Assembly (NCBI GenBank): GCA_028066595.1
Contig: JALCBJ010000020.1
Location: forward strand, 1 to 64,000
DNA: 64,000 bases
Source of the DNA: Thermoanaerobaculia bacterium
GTDB taxonomy: Bacteria; Acidobacteriota; Thermoanaerobaculia; Multivoradales; J023
Direction of reading: 5' to 3'
The notes below the pieces were generated by a model. That model was not told where the DNA came from and ran no database searches. It saw only the letters and a program-made list of their open reading frames with translations. Shown in pieces: positions 30,131 to 39,151 of this stretch. Both the position numbers and the translations under genes were made by a program. The stretch's first letter is position 1, and each line of letters starts with the position of its first letter.

Positions 30131-30730
30131 GTGCCGTGGGTACGTACTCTCGCCCGACGTCATTCGGTCGAGATCGACAAGATCAAGGGCTCGCGCTTCC
30201 TAGCGACCGCCTCACCGGTGTCGAGCATCTCCGCCGCCGAGGCGTTTCTCGTCGAGCTCAAGGACGAGTACCGAGACGCCACACACAATTGTTGGGCGTA
30301 CCGGCTGGAGTCCGAGCCGGACAGCTTGCGCTACTCGGACGACGGAGAACCCTCGGGCACAGCCGGACAACCCATTCTTCGGGAGATCGTCGGCCGCAGT
30401 CTGCTCGACGTAGCGTTGGTGGTGACGCGTTATTACGGCGGTACCAAGCTGGGCACCGGCGGTTTGATGCGCGCCTATTCGGCTGCGGCCGCCGTGGCGC
30501 TCGCCGAGGCTCCCGTCGTCGAGCGACGCATCGCCGAGGTCCTGCGTATTCGCTTCGAGTACGGCTTCACCGGGTCGGTTCAATCGGTGCTCGCGGCCCA
30601 CGGTCTGAAGCCGGAGCGCGCCGACTATGGTGCGGACGTGGCGTTCGACTTGGAGGTGCCGACTGAAGACGTTGAGGCTGTACGGCGGCAGCTTGTGGAC
30701 GCGACCACCGGAAGCATCGTCTTTCAGTGA
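30131..30730 (+). CDS. yigZ: YigZ / IMPACT-family protein (UPF0029)
   Basis: A 199-aa protein of the YigZ/IMPACT family. The N-terminal domain has KIKGSRFLATASPVSSISAA, RDATHNCWAYRL, DDGEPSGTAGQPIL and the hallmark TRYYGGTKLGTGGLMRAYS. The C-terminal ~70 residues form the DUF1949-like ferredoxin-fold domain. In E. coli and yeast relatives the family is linked to translation regulation or proteostasis, but the biochemical role is not settled. The start is GTG at 30131, 9 bp after the hydrolase stop, suggesting cotranscription. Confidence 0.93.
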   Translation: MPWVRTLARRHSVEIDKIKGSRFLATASPVSSISAAEAFLVELKDEYRDATHNCWAYRLESEPDSLRYSDDGEPSGTAGQPILREIVGRSLLDVALVVTRYYGGTKLGTGGLMRAYSAAAAVALAEAPVVERRIAEVLRIRFEYGFTGSVQSVLAAHGLKPERADYGADVAFDLEVPTEDVEAVRRQLVDATTGSIVFQ

Positions 30731-31275
30731 ACGGGTTCACTCCTGGCTCGAGCCAACCTCCGCCACTCACCACGGTCCACTCGGCAGCGCGTGGGGCAGG
30801 CTCGCGAGTACGTCCCGGCTGCCGACTCCTGGTCCCGAGTGTCGCGCGCCCTGCCCCTGAAGCCTTCCTCGGTGACGAGCGCCCGCCTAGGTTGAAACGG
30901 TCCGGAGCCGGCGTGGTCACGCGCGTCCCCTTCGGAGCCCGAGGTTCCGGGCGGGAGCTTCCTCGGGCCGGCAGACCGGCGTTCGCCTAGTCATTCCTCT
31001 TGTCAGTCATCCAGCGAGCGCCGGTCACGCTGCTTTCTCGTGCGGAGTTGGAGCCCACGGACCACTGGACGACAGGGCACGAGACCCAGGGATCACGATC
31101 GACCGAGGTTGCTTCCATGCCGGAGGACGGTCGTGCTCGCAGGTCCGTTTCGACCGGTACGTTTGGTGGTGCCCGCTCGGCGGCAGGGGCCGGTATGGCT
31201 TGAGCATGCGTTTTGCATCTCACTCGGTTGGGTATGAGAAAATCTCGGCCCCAACCTGCTAGCGAGCCGAAAGTG
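30731..31275. other. 545-bp intergenic region without a supported gene
   Basis: Only short frames with no protein-like composition are present. The one structured site I see is GCCGG (30967-30971) pairing with CCGGC (30976-30980) around CAGA, without a T-run. It could mark the end of the yigZ transcript. A promoter for the methyltransferase gene should lie in the last 150 bp, but I see no clear boxes. Confidence 0.4.
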
Positions 31276-32091
31276 ATGTACTACCAGAGGAAACGGACCC
31301 AACACGACACCCGCCAGAGGACGGCGGCGTCTGGCTTCGGTGACACTCCTCGGATGGGCGTGGTCGTATATCTACTGGTTGGGATCGCGTTGAGTGCTAC
31401 AGCGGTGGTGGCTGCGCAAGGGGAGTCCTTCGAGACGCTGCGCCGCGACATGGTGGATCTCCAGGTGCGGCAGCGTGGTATCCAGGAGCCTGGGGTCCTC
31501 GAAGCCATGGAGCTGGTTCCGCGGCATCTCTTCGTCCCACCGTCTTTGAAGCGGGAAGCGTACGACGACCGGCCTCTACCGATCGCTCCTGGTCAAACAC
31601 TGAGCCAGGCGTATGTGTCGGCGCGAATGATCGCTCTTCTCGAGCTCGACGGTGACGAACGCGTGCTCGAGATCGGCACCGGCTCGGGCTACGACGCTGC
31701 GGTCCTATCGAGGTTGGCGGAGGAAGTTTTCACGATCGAGATCGAGCCTGGCCTCGGCGAAAGTGCCCGCAGCAAGCTGCAAAGTCTGGGCTACGAGAAT
31801 GTCCACGTCCGCATCGGTGACGGGTACCGCGGCTGGCCGGAGAAATCCCCGTTCGACGCCATTCTGGTAACCACGGCTCCGGAGCGCATCCCGGAGCCGC
31901 TGTTCGATCAGCTGGCGCCCGGTGGTCGCATGGTGATCGCTGTCGGCTACAGTCTGCACCAGGATCTACAGGTGGTGACCAAGAGCCGTGGCGGCGATCG
32001 CGAAGTACGGCGGGTGAGTCTGATCAGTCTTGCGCCCATGACCGGCGAAGTCACGGAGCAGAACGACGACGGCGGTCCCGGAGGCTACTGA
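31276..32091 (+). CDS. pcm: Protein-L-isoaspartate O-methyltransferase with N-terminal signal/anchor
   Basis: A ~271-aa SAM-dependent methyltransferase of the PCMT family, which methylates isoaspartyl residues in damaged proteins. Motifs: the substrate segment PIAPGQTLSQAYVSARM, SAM motif I VLEIGTGSGYDAAVLSRL, and motif III PFDAILVTTAP. Unlike cytoplasmic PCMT it has a hydrophobic N-terminal segment (GVVVYLLVGIALSATAVVAAQG) after a basic stretch, so it is probably exported or membrane-anchored. Start is uncertain: ATG codons at 31234, 31276 and 31354 are all in frame, and the last gives the shortest signal peptide. RDD follows after 126 bp. Confidence 0.85.
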   Translation: MYYQRKRTQHDTRQRTAASGFGDTPRMGVVVYLLVGIALSATAVVAAQGESFETLRRDMVDLQVRQRGIQEPGVLEAMELVPRHLFVPPSLKREAYDDRPLPIAPGQTLSQAYVSARMIALLELDGDERVLEIGTGSGYDAAVLSRLAEEVFTIEIEPGLGESARSKLQSLGYENVHVRIGDGYRGWPEKSPFDAILVTTAPERIPEPLFDQLAPGGRMVIAVGYSLHQDLQVVTKSRGGDREVRRVSLISLAPMTGEVTEQNDDGGPGGY

Positions 32092-32180
32092 GCGACCGGA
32101 CCCGAACAAGCTCCGCACATCGCTGCTTGTGTCCGCATCGCGAGGACGTGACGCCGGCGATCCTCCGCGCGCGACGAAAC

Positions 32181-32208
32181 GACGACTGTGTCGTCACGGC
32201 GTTATGAT
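32181..32208 (+). promoter_or_regulatory. Inverted repeat and -10 box before the RDD gene
   Basis: GACGAC (32181-32186) and GTCGTC (32190-32195) form a perfect 6-bp inverted repeat around TGT. TATGAT (32203-32208) ends 9 nt before the GTG at 32218. The repeat occupies the expected -20 to -35 zone and may be an operator. Confidence 0.4.
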
Positions 32209-32217
32209 CGGTAAACC

Positions 32218-32982
32218 GTGAGGGATGTCAAGCCGCAAGAACCGCTCGATCCGACCGGCCACGGATCCGCCGCCGAGGTTCTCGGCCTCGACAATGTCGC
32301 GCTCGATCTCACGTTGGCCGGCCTCGGCAGCCGCCTATTGGCCATGGTTCTCGACATGATCGTCGTGCTGCTCCTCTGCGTCCTCGTGACGCTCGGCATC
32401 CTTCTGATCGCGGACACTGTCGGCTTGCCGGGAGACTGGACTGCGGTCCTGATCATCTTTCTCCTCTTCTTCTTCCAGTGGGCCTATTTCTCGGTCTGCG
32501 AGCTGCTGATGGATGGTCGGACGCCGGGCAAGAGCTTGGTGGGTCTGCGCACGGTGACTTCCCTGGGTGGGCGACCCTCGCTGGCCGCCGTCATGGTTCG
32601 CAACCTGTTGCGGCTCATCGATATGTTGTTGGGGTGGCCGTTGATCGCTCTCGACCGACGGAGCCGCCGCCTGGGAGATCTCCTAGCCTCGACTCTGGTG
32701 GTGCATCACCGCCAGGACGAGCACGGCATCCGGCTGGGTAGCGTGCCTTCCTCTTGGGGTAGCCGGGAGGTGGCGGTGGTGGAGAGCTTCCTACGGCGCG
32801 CGCGGCGCATGGAGTCCGAGCAGGCACGCACACTGGCGGAGCGACTCCTGGACTGGATGCGTCGTCGGGAGCCGGCATTCCTTGCGCAGCGCGGCCTCGA
32901 TACAAAGGATCTGCCGGCCGACTTCATCGTCGCCGATCCGGTAGCTCTCCTCGGAGAGCTTCTTCAGGCGGAGCGAGCCTGA
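32218..32982 (+). CDS. RDD-family membrane protein
   Basis: A 254-aa protein with the RDD domain in its first ~170 residues: LAGLGSRLLAMVLDMIVVLL (Arg and Asp in the first helix) and MDGRTPGKSLVGLRTV before RNLLRLIDMLLGWPLI, both diagnostic. The C-terminal ~80 residues are soluble and helical. Members are often transport-related, but roles vary. It starts with GTG at 32218 without a ribosome site, fitting the leaderless pattern. It opens a seven-gene cluster ending with MoxR and DUF58; spoIIM starts 1 bp after its stop. Confidence 0.9.
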   Translation: MRDVKPQEPLDPTGHGSAAEVLGLDNVALDLTLAGLGSRLLAMVLDMIVVLLLCVLVTLGILLIADTVGLPGDWTAVLIIFLLFFFQWAYFSVCELLMDGRTPGKSLVGLRTVTSLGGRPSLAAVMVRNLLRLIDMLLGWPLIALDRRSRRLGDLLASTLVVHHRQDEHGIRLGSVPSSWGSREVAVVESFLRRARRMESEQARTLAERLLDWMRRREPAFLAQRGLDTKDLPADFIVADPVALLGELLQAERA

Positions 32983-32983
32983 A

Positions 32984-33952
32984 GTGGACTACCGGCGTTT
33001 CGTCGAGATGCGTGAGCCCGCCTGCGACGAGTTCAAGGATCTATTGGACCGAGCTGAGCGTTCGCCCCGCAGGCTGGGACATGCCGAGCTGGAGCGCCTC
33101 AGCGTGCTCTATCGTCAGCTGCTTCACGATCATTCCCTGGCCGCGGCGCGTTTCCCCGGCACGGGTATGGCGCGCAGGCTGCGTCGCCTCGTGCTGGAGG
33201 GCACGCATTTCCTCCAAGCCGATACAGGCGAGAGTCTTCCGAGATTGGGGCGATTTATCGGCCATACCTTTCCCGTGACCCTTCGGCGCCTGGCGCCCGA
33301 CATCGGTATCGCTCTGGCACTGTTCGCCGTGGCAGCGTTGTTCGGTTTCACGCTGACCACGATGGAGCCGGCTCTGGCCTCGACTTTTTTGCCACTTGTG
33401 TACCTGGAGGGGCTCGAGCAGGGAAAGCTATGGACCGAGTCGATCTTCGCCATCGCTCCCGGCTCGATACTCTCGGGACAGATCGCTACCAACAATCTAT
33501 CGGTGGCCCTTACCGCCTGGGCCGGTGGCGCTCTCGCGGGATTGGGCTCGCTCTGGGTGACGCTCTTCAACGGGCTGATGCTCGGCAGCGTCTTCGCTGC
33601 TACGGCCCGCTACGGCTTGGCGGATCGCCTCTTCGAGTTCATCGCCGCCCACGGACCGTTGGAGCTGTCATTGATCATCGTTTCGGCCGGTGCTGGGCTG
33701 CACCTCGGTCGCGCGATGATCAGTGCCGGCGACGAACCGCGTGGCCAACGGCTACGCAAAGCGGCGATCGACTCCCTCCTCGTCGTCCTGGGTTGCTTGC
33801 CTTGGATCCTGGTACTCGGCTTCGTCGAGGGCTATATCTCGCCGCGCGATGAGATCGACGCTAGCGCCAAGCTCGTCGTAGGACTTCTCCTCGAGGCGGC
33901 GTTCCTGGCGTGGGCTGTTCTCCCCGGCCGCAAAGTAGGAGCCGCCCCTTGA
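32984..33952 (+). CDS. SpoIIM-family (stage II sporulation protein M-like) membrane protein
   Basis: A 322-aa polytopic membrane protein. The diagnostic segment is ATNNLSVALTAWAGGALAG, followed by the NGLMLGSVFAATARYG loop and FIAAHGPLELSLIIVSAGAG, all characteristic of the SpoIIM/DUF95 family. The N-terminal ~100 residues are soluble and helical. In sporulators SpoIIM belongs to the engulfment machinery. In non-sporulating bacteria it recurs beside RDD, MoxR and DUF58 genes, as here. GTG at 32984 has GGAG-like sequence about 10 nt upstream. Its stop overlaps the next start (TTGA). Confidence 0.88.
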   Translation: MDYRRFVEMREPACDEFKDLLDRAERSPRRLGHAELERLSVLYRQLLHDHSLAAARFPGTGMARRLRRLVLEGTHFLQADTGESLPRLGRFIGHTFPVTLRRLAPDIGIALALFAVAALFGFTLTTMEPALASTFLPLVYLEGLEQGKLWTESIFAIAPGSILSGQIATNNLSVALTAWAGGALAGLGSLWVTLFNGLMLGSVFAATARYGLADRLFEFIAAHGPLELSLIIVSAGAGLHLGRAMISAGDEPRGQRLRKAAIDSLLVVLGCLPWILVLGFVEGYISPRDEIDASAKLVVGLLLEAAFLAWAVLPGRKVGAAP

Positions 33953-34848
33953 GCCGCCTCGATCTGGTGCCGTTTCGCTTGTTGATCGACCGCGTGCCGG
34001 CGGTGGTCCGCCGTCACGCGGGTCAGTTCTTTTGGCCCACCGCACTACCGCTGTTAGCGGTTGGTGTCGCCCTGGCCATCGCGCAGGTGCGCTGGACCGA
34101 ATCGGTGTTCGATACGGCTTCCGGCGGGGGCAACATGTTCGCCTTCTTCGGTCTGTTCCTGCTGATCGTCGTGCTGTCGCTGGGCGTCTATGTCTTGGTC
34201 TATCTGGCCTTGGCGGTGGTTGCCGTCGATGCCGTCGCGGGTCGGCAGGTCAGCATGGGCCGCGCGTGGCGCTTCTGCCTGCGCCCGACGGTGCTCGGCA
34301 CGAGCGTATTCGCTGGAATCGCCATCGGTATCTCCTTCACGGCCTGTTGCATACCTGGGCTGTTCGTGGCACCGCTTCTGGCCCTCCTCGTGCCGGTGAT
34401 GGTGGAAGAGGGCAAGGTGGGGCTCGACGCCGTCTCGCGCACCATCGAATTGGTTCGCTTCCAAGGTAGAAGAGGCCTTTCCGATAGCGGCTGGGCCCAG
34501 TCTTTCGTGGTGCTGTTCGTGGGTACCATCCTGTCCTACGCCGCGAGTACAGTGACGCAGGGTCCTTTCGTGATCCTTCAGCAAGTACTGCTCATCCGCC
34601 AAACCGCCAGTGGCCAAGCCGCCGACCCCGGCGCCGTGGTCGGTAGTTTGTGGTTGCAGGTGCCGGCGCAGGTCCTGGGTGCCCTGGTGACCGTGTTGGT
34701 CTGGGGCTATTGGGCCTTCGGCCTGGCACTGCTCTACTTCGAGATCCGGAGACGCAAAGAAGCAGACGATCTCGAGCGGGCGATCGACGACATTGTCGTC
34801 GGTCCGACTGCGCAGCCGCTGGCAACGAGTTCGCCGGCCGAACCATGA
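33949..34848 (+). CDS. Polytopic membrane protein of the MoxR cluster
   Basis: A 299-aa protein with about six hydrophobic segments. The region GISFTACCIPGLFVAPLLAL, then PVMVEEGKVGLDAVSRTIEL, resembles membrane domains found in YciC-like and glycerophosphodiesterase-associated proteins, where a helix end is followed by an acidic 'P-x-x-x-E' turn and 'A-x-x-R-S/T'. Otherwise no family is recognised. The start is TTG at 33949, overlapping the SpoIIM stop, because no ATG or GTG lies in a sensible position. It overlaps the DUF4129 gene by 4 bp (ATGA). Confidence 0.75.
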   Translation: MSRLDLVPFRLLIDRVPAVVRRHAGQFFWPTALPLLAVGVALAIAQVRWTESVFDTASGGGNMFAFFGLFLLIVVLSLGVYVLVYLALAVVAVDAVAGRQVSMGRAWRFCLRPTVLGTSVFAGIAIGISFTACCIPGLFVAPLLALLVPVMVEEGKVGLDAVSRTIELVRFQGRRGLSDSGWAQSFVVLFVGTILSYAASTVTQGPFVILQQVLLIRQTASGQAADPGAVVGSLWLQVPAQVLGALVTVLVWGYWAFGLALLYFEIRRRKEADDLERAIDDIVVGPTAQPLATSSPAEP

Positions 34849-35558
34849 GTGAAGCCGACCCCTCGACGGTTGCCCTCGAGGAAGCAGATGTCACGGCGGG
34901 CGGGCCCGATCTGCTCCCCCACCAAGCCGACGCCGAGGCGTTAGCCGAGGTATACCGCCAGGGCGTCGATACAAGCTCAGCATCACCGGGGATTGGAGAG
35001 TACTTCCGGGACACGATCATCTACGGCTTGGGCCGACTCTTCGATTGGCTGGGAGAGAAGTGGGGCGCTTTTTCCTGGCTGAACTGGGATCTTGTCCAGA
35101 CGGTGCTCAGTGCCGTGCTGCTGGCCTTGGTGGGGTGGTTGCTCTTCGTCTTGCTGCGCCGATTTCTGGCCCGTCGCGGTGAGCAGCAGAACGATGGCAG
35201 AGTGCTTGTCGATTCGCCTCGCCGACCGACTACTGCTTCCCACGATTGGGCCGAAGAGCTCAGGCTTCGTCTCGAACGCGGCGACGTGGCGGCGGCCCTC
35301 GAAGCGCTCTGGTGGTGGCTCGCAGCGCAGGTGGGTGTGCCGAACGCCGATCCTTCGTGGACCAGCCGCGAGCTGTTGATCCATGCGGGGCGAGGTGACC
35401 TCCGCCGTCCGGTTCGGAGTCTCGATCACATGATCTACGGTCCGGTGCCTCCCCGTGCCGTCGAGGTCGGGGAGCTCTGGCAGCGGTTGCAGCCTTTGGT
35501 GGTTCCGGGATCCGTCGATTCTCCGGGAGCCGGAGCCGATTCGGGAGCTGCATCGTGA
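34845..35558 (+). CDS. DUF4129-containing membrane protein
   Basis: A 237-aa protein with one transmembrane segment (VQTVLSAVLLALVGWLLFVLL) near the middle and a cytoplasmic C-terminal domain containing LRLERGDVAAALEALWWWLA and DPSWTSRELL. This matches the short helical DUF4129 domain that recurs in bacterial MoxR/DUF58 and transglutaminase-like clusters. An amphipathic stretch, GEYFRDTIIYGLGRLFDWLG, precedes the membrane helix. ATG at 34845 overlaps the previous stop, and GTG of the DUF4350 gene overlaps its own stop. Confidence 0.78.
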   Translation: MSEADPSTVALEEADVTAGGPDLLPHQADAEALAEVYRQGVDTSSASPGIGEYFRDTIIYGLGRLFDWLGEKWGAFSWLNWDLVQTVLSAVLLALVGWLLFVLLRRFLARRGEQQNDGRVLVDSPRRPTTASHDWAEELRLRLERGDVAAALEALWWWLAAQVGVPNADPSWTSRELLIHAGRGDLRRPVRSLDHMIYGPVPPRAVEVGELWQRLQPLVVPGSVDSPGAGADSGAAS

Positions 35559-36688
35559 GTCGTCTTCGCAGCTGGGTCCGCTGGCTCCCGTTGGCCCTGC
35601 TTCTGGCCTTCACCGCCCTGGTCCTGGCGCCGGACGAAGGTGCCGATTCGAGCACCCTGTCGCGTGAGGGCGGCGGTTGGTGGGCACTGTGGTCCTACGC
35701 AAAGGCCCGAGGTCTCGATGTGGAACGGCTCGACCTTCCATTGGATCGAGTCTTCCCGGAAGACGGCGTCGAGACGCGTGCTGGGAGTGGCGTGCTGGTC
35801 TTGGGCTTTCCTTGGCAGGTGGGGCAGCAGCCTGGGGAATCGGATGCAGTAGAGCGCCATCTGAGGGCGGGCGGTACCGTGCTGGTCACGTACCGCCTCG
35901 ACCAGTTCACCGAGCTGGAGCCCATGTGGCGCATCCTCGGTGCTGACGGGACTGTGATCTTGCGGTCACCGCCGCCTGCATCGCCTAGGGCGTGGTGGCA
36001 CTACCGTCACGAGCGCTGGGCGCTGGCGCCGACGGAAGCCCTTCCCCGCGGCCCGGTCTTGGAGCTGCCCGCGACCTTCGCCGCCCCAGTCGCGCCGCCC
36101 TCAGCCCGTGAGCTCTACGTCGCAGACGACACGGCTGTCCGAAACGCACCGTTGATCTGGATCCAGGAACGGCTGAAGGGGCGGGTCGTGGTGTTGCCGT
36201 CTGATCTCCTGACCAATGCCGAGTTGCGTCGCTCTGCGAACGCCGATTTCGTAGAGACGTTGATCCGGCATCTGGAAGGTCCTTGGTGGTTCGACGAGTA
36301 TCACCATGGTCTGGTAGACCCGGCCCTTTTCGCGGAAGGTGGCGGCCGCGCCTACAGCTGGGATCTGTTGTTGCTTCACCTGGCGCTCGTCTACCTCTTG
36401 GGCGCCTGGGCTCTAGGGCGAGGGTTCGGCGCGGCCTGGAGCGAGCCACCGGCAAGACACGGCTCGGCCTCCAACTTTCTCCGCAGTCTCGGCGCGTTGC
36501 ACAAGAAGCTTGGCCACCATCGGGACGCCGCACGCAAGTTGCTCGACCGCAGCCTCGACTATCGGAGGGGAGCCCGCCGCCCTGAAGGACGCGACGTGGA
36601 ACACTTGCGACGCGAGGCCGACGCGGTGACTCGCAACGACGAATTCTTGAAGTTTGCCCGCCGGTTGGCGAGCCGTGAAGATGGATGA
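35555..36688 (+). CDS. DUF4350-type membrane protein
   Basis: A 377-aa protein with a first membrane helix (LRSWVRWLPLALLLAFTALV), a ~230-residue exported domain and a second helix (WDLLLLHLALVYLLGAWALG), ending in a helical cytoplasmic tail. The segment GWWALWSYAKARGLDVERLD and later TVLVTYRLDQFTELEPMW are typical of DUF4350, which has a GATase-like or Rossmann-like fold lacking catalytic residues. It is regularly encoded beside DUF4129 and MoxR. The start is GTG inside the upstream stop. The gap to the MoxR gene is 49 bp. Confidence 0.8.
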   Translation: MSRLRSWVRWLPLALLLAFTALVLAPDEGADSSTLSREGGGWWALWSYAKARGLDVERLDLPLDRVFPEDGVETRAGSGVLVLGFPWQVGQQPGESDAVERHLRAGGTVLVTYRLDQFTELEPMWRILGADGTVILRSPPPASPRAWWHYRHERWALAPTEALPRGPVLELPATFAAPVAPPSARELYVADDTAVRNAPLIWIQERLKGRVVVLPSDLLTNAELRRSANADFVETLIRHLEGPWWFDEYHHGLVDPALFAEGGGRAYSWDLLLLHLALVYLLGAWALGRGFGAAWSEPPARHGSASNFLRSLGALHKKLGHHRDAARKLLDRSLDYRRGARRPEGRDVEHLRREADAVTRNDEFLKFARRLASREDG

Positions 36689-36737
36689 CCGTTCGAACGA
36701 ATACGAATGAACCCGTGCCTTGTCAGAGGAGACGGCC

Positions 36738-37733
36738 ATGAGCGAGCCCGCATCGAATGAAACTCGACCACCGAGCACCGACTCGGCGCCGGCAGCCGAG
36801 GCCGCTGCAACGCGCCTGCTCGAGGCCATGGAGGCCCACGTCCTCGGCCAGCGGGAGGCGTGCGAGCTGCTCCTGGCGACCTATATGGCGCGGGGTCACG
36901 CGTTGCTGGAAGGAATTCCCGGGATCGGCAAGACGCTGCTCGCGCGGACATTTGCCTCCGCGTTGGGTCTGGAGTTCCATCGCGTGCAGTTCACTCCCGA
37001 CCTGATGCCGACCGACGTGGTCGGTACCCATGTCTTCGATCGTGAGGGCGGCAGCTTTCGTCTCGTCGAGGGGCCGATCTTCACCCAGGTGCTGATGGCC
37101 GACGAGATCAACCGCACGCCGCCGAAGACCCAGTCGGCCTTGCTCGAAGCGATGCAGGAAGGGCAGGTGACGATCGATGGCGACGGCCATACGCTCGACC
37201 CGTCGTTCTTCGTCATTGCGACGCAGAATCCCGTGGAGCTGGAAGGTACGTATCCGTTGCCGGAAGCCCAGCTCGACCGCTTCCACGCCCGTATCGTCAT
37301 GTCGCTACCGTCAGCCGAGGCCGAGATGGAGCTGTTTCGCCGCGCCGTTCGGGGAAGCGGTGGGCTGGCCTACGAGACGCTCCCAGAGCCTGTGGTCACG
37401 GCAGAGGAAGCTGCCGAGCTACGCAGGGCGTCGGCAAGGGTCCACGTATCGGACGGCCTGCTCGACTATCTGGCGAGGCTCGCTGCCGCGGTGCGCGACT
37501 CCGCCCACCTGGAGCTTGCGGTCAGCCCTCGAGGCGCTTTGGCGCTCCTCGAGACGGCCCGCGCTCTAGCCCTCCTCGACGAACGCGACTACGTGACTCC
37601 CGACGATTTCAAGCGTTGCCTCGGTCCCTGCTGGCGCCACCGCCTGATCCTCAATGCCGAAGCGGAGCTGGAGGGTCATTCGGCCGCGGGTCTGCTGGAC
37701 ACGGTGGCGGCCGACGTCGAGGTGCCGAAATGA
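36738..37733 (+). CDS. MoxR-family AAA+ ATPase
   Basis: A 331-aa AAA+ ATPase of the MoxR group, thought to act as a chaperone that assembles or activates partner protein complexes, usually with a VWA/DUF58 protein. Walker A is [13 protein letters not shown] (58-70), Walker B is [20 protein letters not shown], and sensor 1 is [20 protein letters not shown] followed by AQLDRF. The C-terminal lid contains [23 protein letters not shown] at 36738 has a clear GAGGAG 7 nt upstream, better than TTG at 36720. It is immediately followed by the DUF58 gene. Confidence 0.95.
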   Translation: MSEPASNETRPPSTDSAPAAEAAATRLLEAMEAHVLGQREACELLLATYMARGHALLEGIPGIGKTLLARTFASALGLEFHRVQFTPDLMPTDVVGTHVFDREGGSFRLVEGPIFTQVLMADEINRTPPKTQSALLEAMQEGQVTIDGDGHTLDPSFFVIATQNPVELEGTYPLPEAQLDRFHARIVMSLPSAEAEMELFRRAVRGSGGLAYETLPEPVVTAEEAAELRRASARVHVSDGLLDYLARLAAAVRDSAHLELAVSPRGALALLETARALALLDERDYVTPDDFKRCLGPCWRHRLILNAEAELEGHSAAGLLDTVAADVEVPK

Positions 37734-37772
37734 TTGTCGGTTCGAGCTCGATCGCGAGTCGGATCTGACCTC

Positions 37773-39128
37773 ATGCCCACGGGACGTCTTCTGCTGATAC
37801 TGGGTGCCGCCACACTCCTGGTCGTCGCAGGCATCGTCGAATCGGTGCTCGCCTGGGGGGTGCTGGGTTTCGATGCGTTGCTGCTCGCTGCGTTCGGAGT
37901 CGATCTGTGGCGTGCGAGCCGTTTTCGCCTGCGGGCCGAACGGGAGTGGCCGAGCCTTCTGTCCCAGAGTGCAGATTCGGAGGTCGCCGTCCGCGTCTAC
38001 GGCTCGGGCCAGGGTAGGACCCTACGGATACAGCTACGCGACGTCCTCCACCCCGCTCTGTCCAACGCACCTCGCCGCACCCGGCTGGTGCTCTCGGCGG
38101 AGACACCCGAGGTCACCTGGCGCTACCGCATCATTCCGCGTCGCCGGGGGGAAGCGCTGGCAGGAGCATTGATGGCGCGTGTCGAGGGTCCCTGGCGTCT
38201 CGCCCGCCACCAGCGCCAGCTGCTCGCGCCGGAGTCTCGACGCGTCTATCCCCAAGTACGCTGGGAGGGAAAAGTAGGGCATTTGCTCCTGCTTGCCCAC
38301 CGGCGGTCGTTGGGGAGCCATCCGCAGCGGCTCCAAGGACTGGGGACAGAGCCCTATGCTCTGCGCGAATATCTCCCGGGCGATCCGCTGAATCGGATCC
38401 AGTGGAAGGCATCTGCGCGACACGGCCGCCTTGTTTCGCGGGAGGACACCTGGGAGCGTGGTGCACGATTGCTGGTGTTGCTCGACTGCGCCAGGTCGAT
38501 GTCCGGGATGGCGGAGACGAGCTGGTCCGAACAGGCGGTCCAGCGCTCGAAACTAGACCACGCTCTGGCCGCGGCCCTGGCCTTGGTGCGAGTAGCGGCT
38601 GCACGTGGAGATCGCGTGACGCTGGCAGCGTTCTCCGATCGCGTAGAGCGCACCGTACGGGTCCATGGCGGCCAGAAGAGCCTGCAGGCCGCGTACACCA
38701 GCATCTATGACCTCGGCGCACGTCGCGTCGAGCCAGCTTTTGACGTAGCAGCCGAGGTAGCGGTCGGTCTCGAGAGCCGTCGTTCCACCGTCGTTCTCTT
38801 CACCTCCGTCGTGGATCTGGCAGCTGCCGAGCTGTTGCGACGTTCGGTGCTGCGGCTCGAACGCCTCCATCGTCCGATCCTCATCAATCTCCAGGATCCC
38901 GAGCTGGTGGCTCTGGCGGAGGATGCACCCCGAAGCACCGAGGAAGCTTTTGCTCAGTCCGCTGCGCTGGAGATCTTGCTCAGTGGACGGCGGCTCGCGA
39001 CCCGGCTGCGCCATGCCGGGGTCCGTGTCGTCTCGACGTCGGCAGACCGGCTCGCCTTGGAAGCTCTGGAGGCCTATCTCGCCATGTTCGGTGGCGTCGG
39101 AAGGCAATCGGGACGGCGGGCGGCCTGA
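37773..39128 (+). CDS. DUF58-family protein with VWA-like domain
   Basis: A 451-aa protein. Two N-terminal hydrophobic helices (about residues 1-45) anchor it in the membrane. The DUF58 signature EPYALREYLPGDPLNRIQWK, followed by ASARHGRLVSREDTWERGA, leads into a VWA-like domain beginning LLVLLDCARSMSG, where DxxxS-type residues of the metal site are visible. DUF58 proteins are the usual partners of MoxR ATPases. Start: ATG at 37773 is a reasonable choice; TTG at 37734, directly after the MoxR stop, would add 13 residues. It is the last gene of the cluster and converges with xerC. Confidence 0.9.
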   Translation: MPTGRLLLILGAATLLVVAGIVESVLAWGVLGFDALLLAAFGVDLWRASRFRLRAEREWPSLLSQSADSEVAVRVYGSGQGRTLRIQLRDVLHPALSNAPRRTRLVLSAETPEVTWRYRIIPRRRGEALAGALMARVEGPWRLARHQRQLLAPESRRVYPQVRWEGKVGHLLLLAHRRSLGSHPQRLQGLGTEPYALREYLPGDPLNRIQWKASARHGRLVSREDTWERGARLLVLLDCARSMSGMAETSWSEQAVQRSKLDHALAAALALVRVAAARGDRVTLAAFSDRVERTVRVHGGQKSLQAAYTSIYDLGARRVEPAFDVAAEVAVGLESRRSTVVLFTSVVDLAAAELLRRSVLRLERLHRPILINLQDPELVALAEDAPRSTEEAFAQSAALEILLSGRRLATRLRHAGVRVVSTSADRLALEALEAYLAMFGGVGRQSGRRAA

Positions 39129-39151
39129 CGTCGAACGAAGGCCGGGGACGC

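Noticed and set aside
31000-31240. Short open frames in the 30.7-31.3 kb gap
   Set aside because: All are under 80 codons, without ribosome sites or protein-like composition, and overlap one another in several frames.
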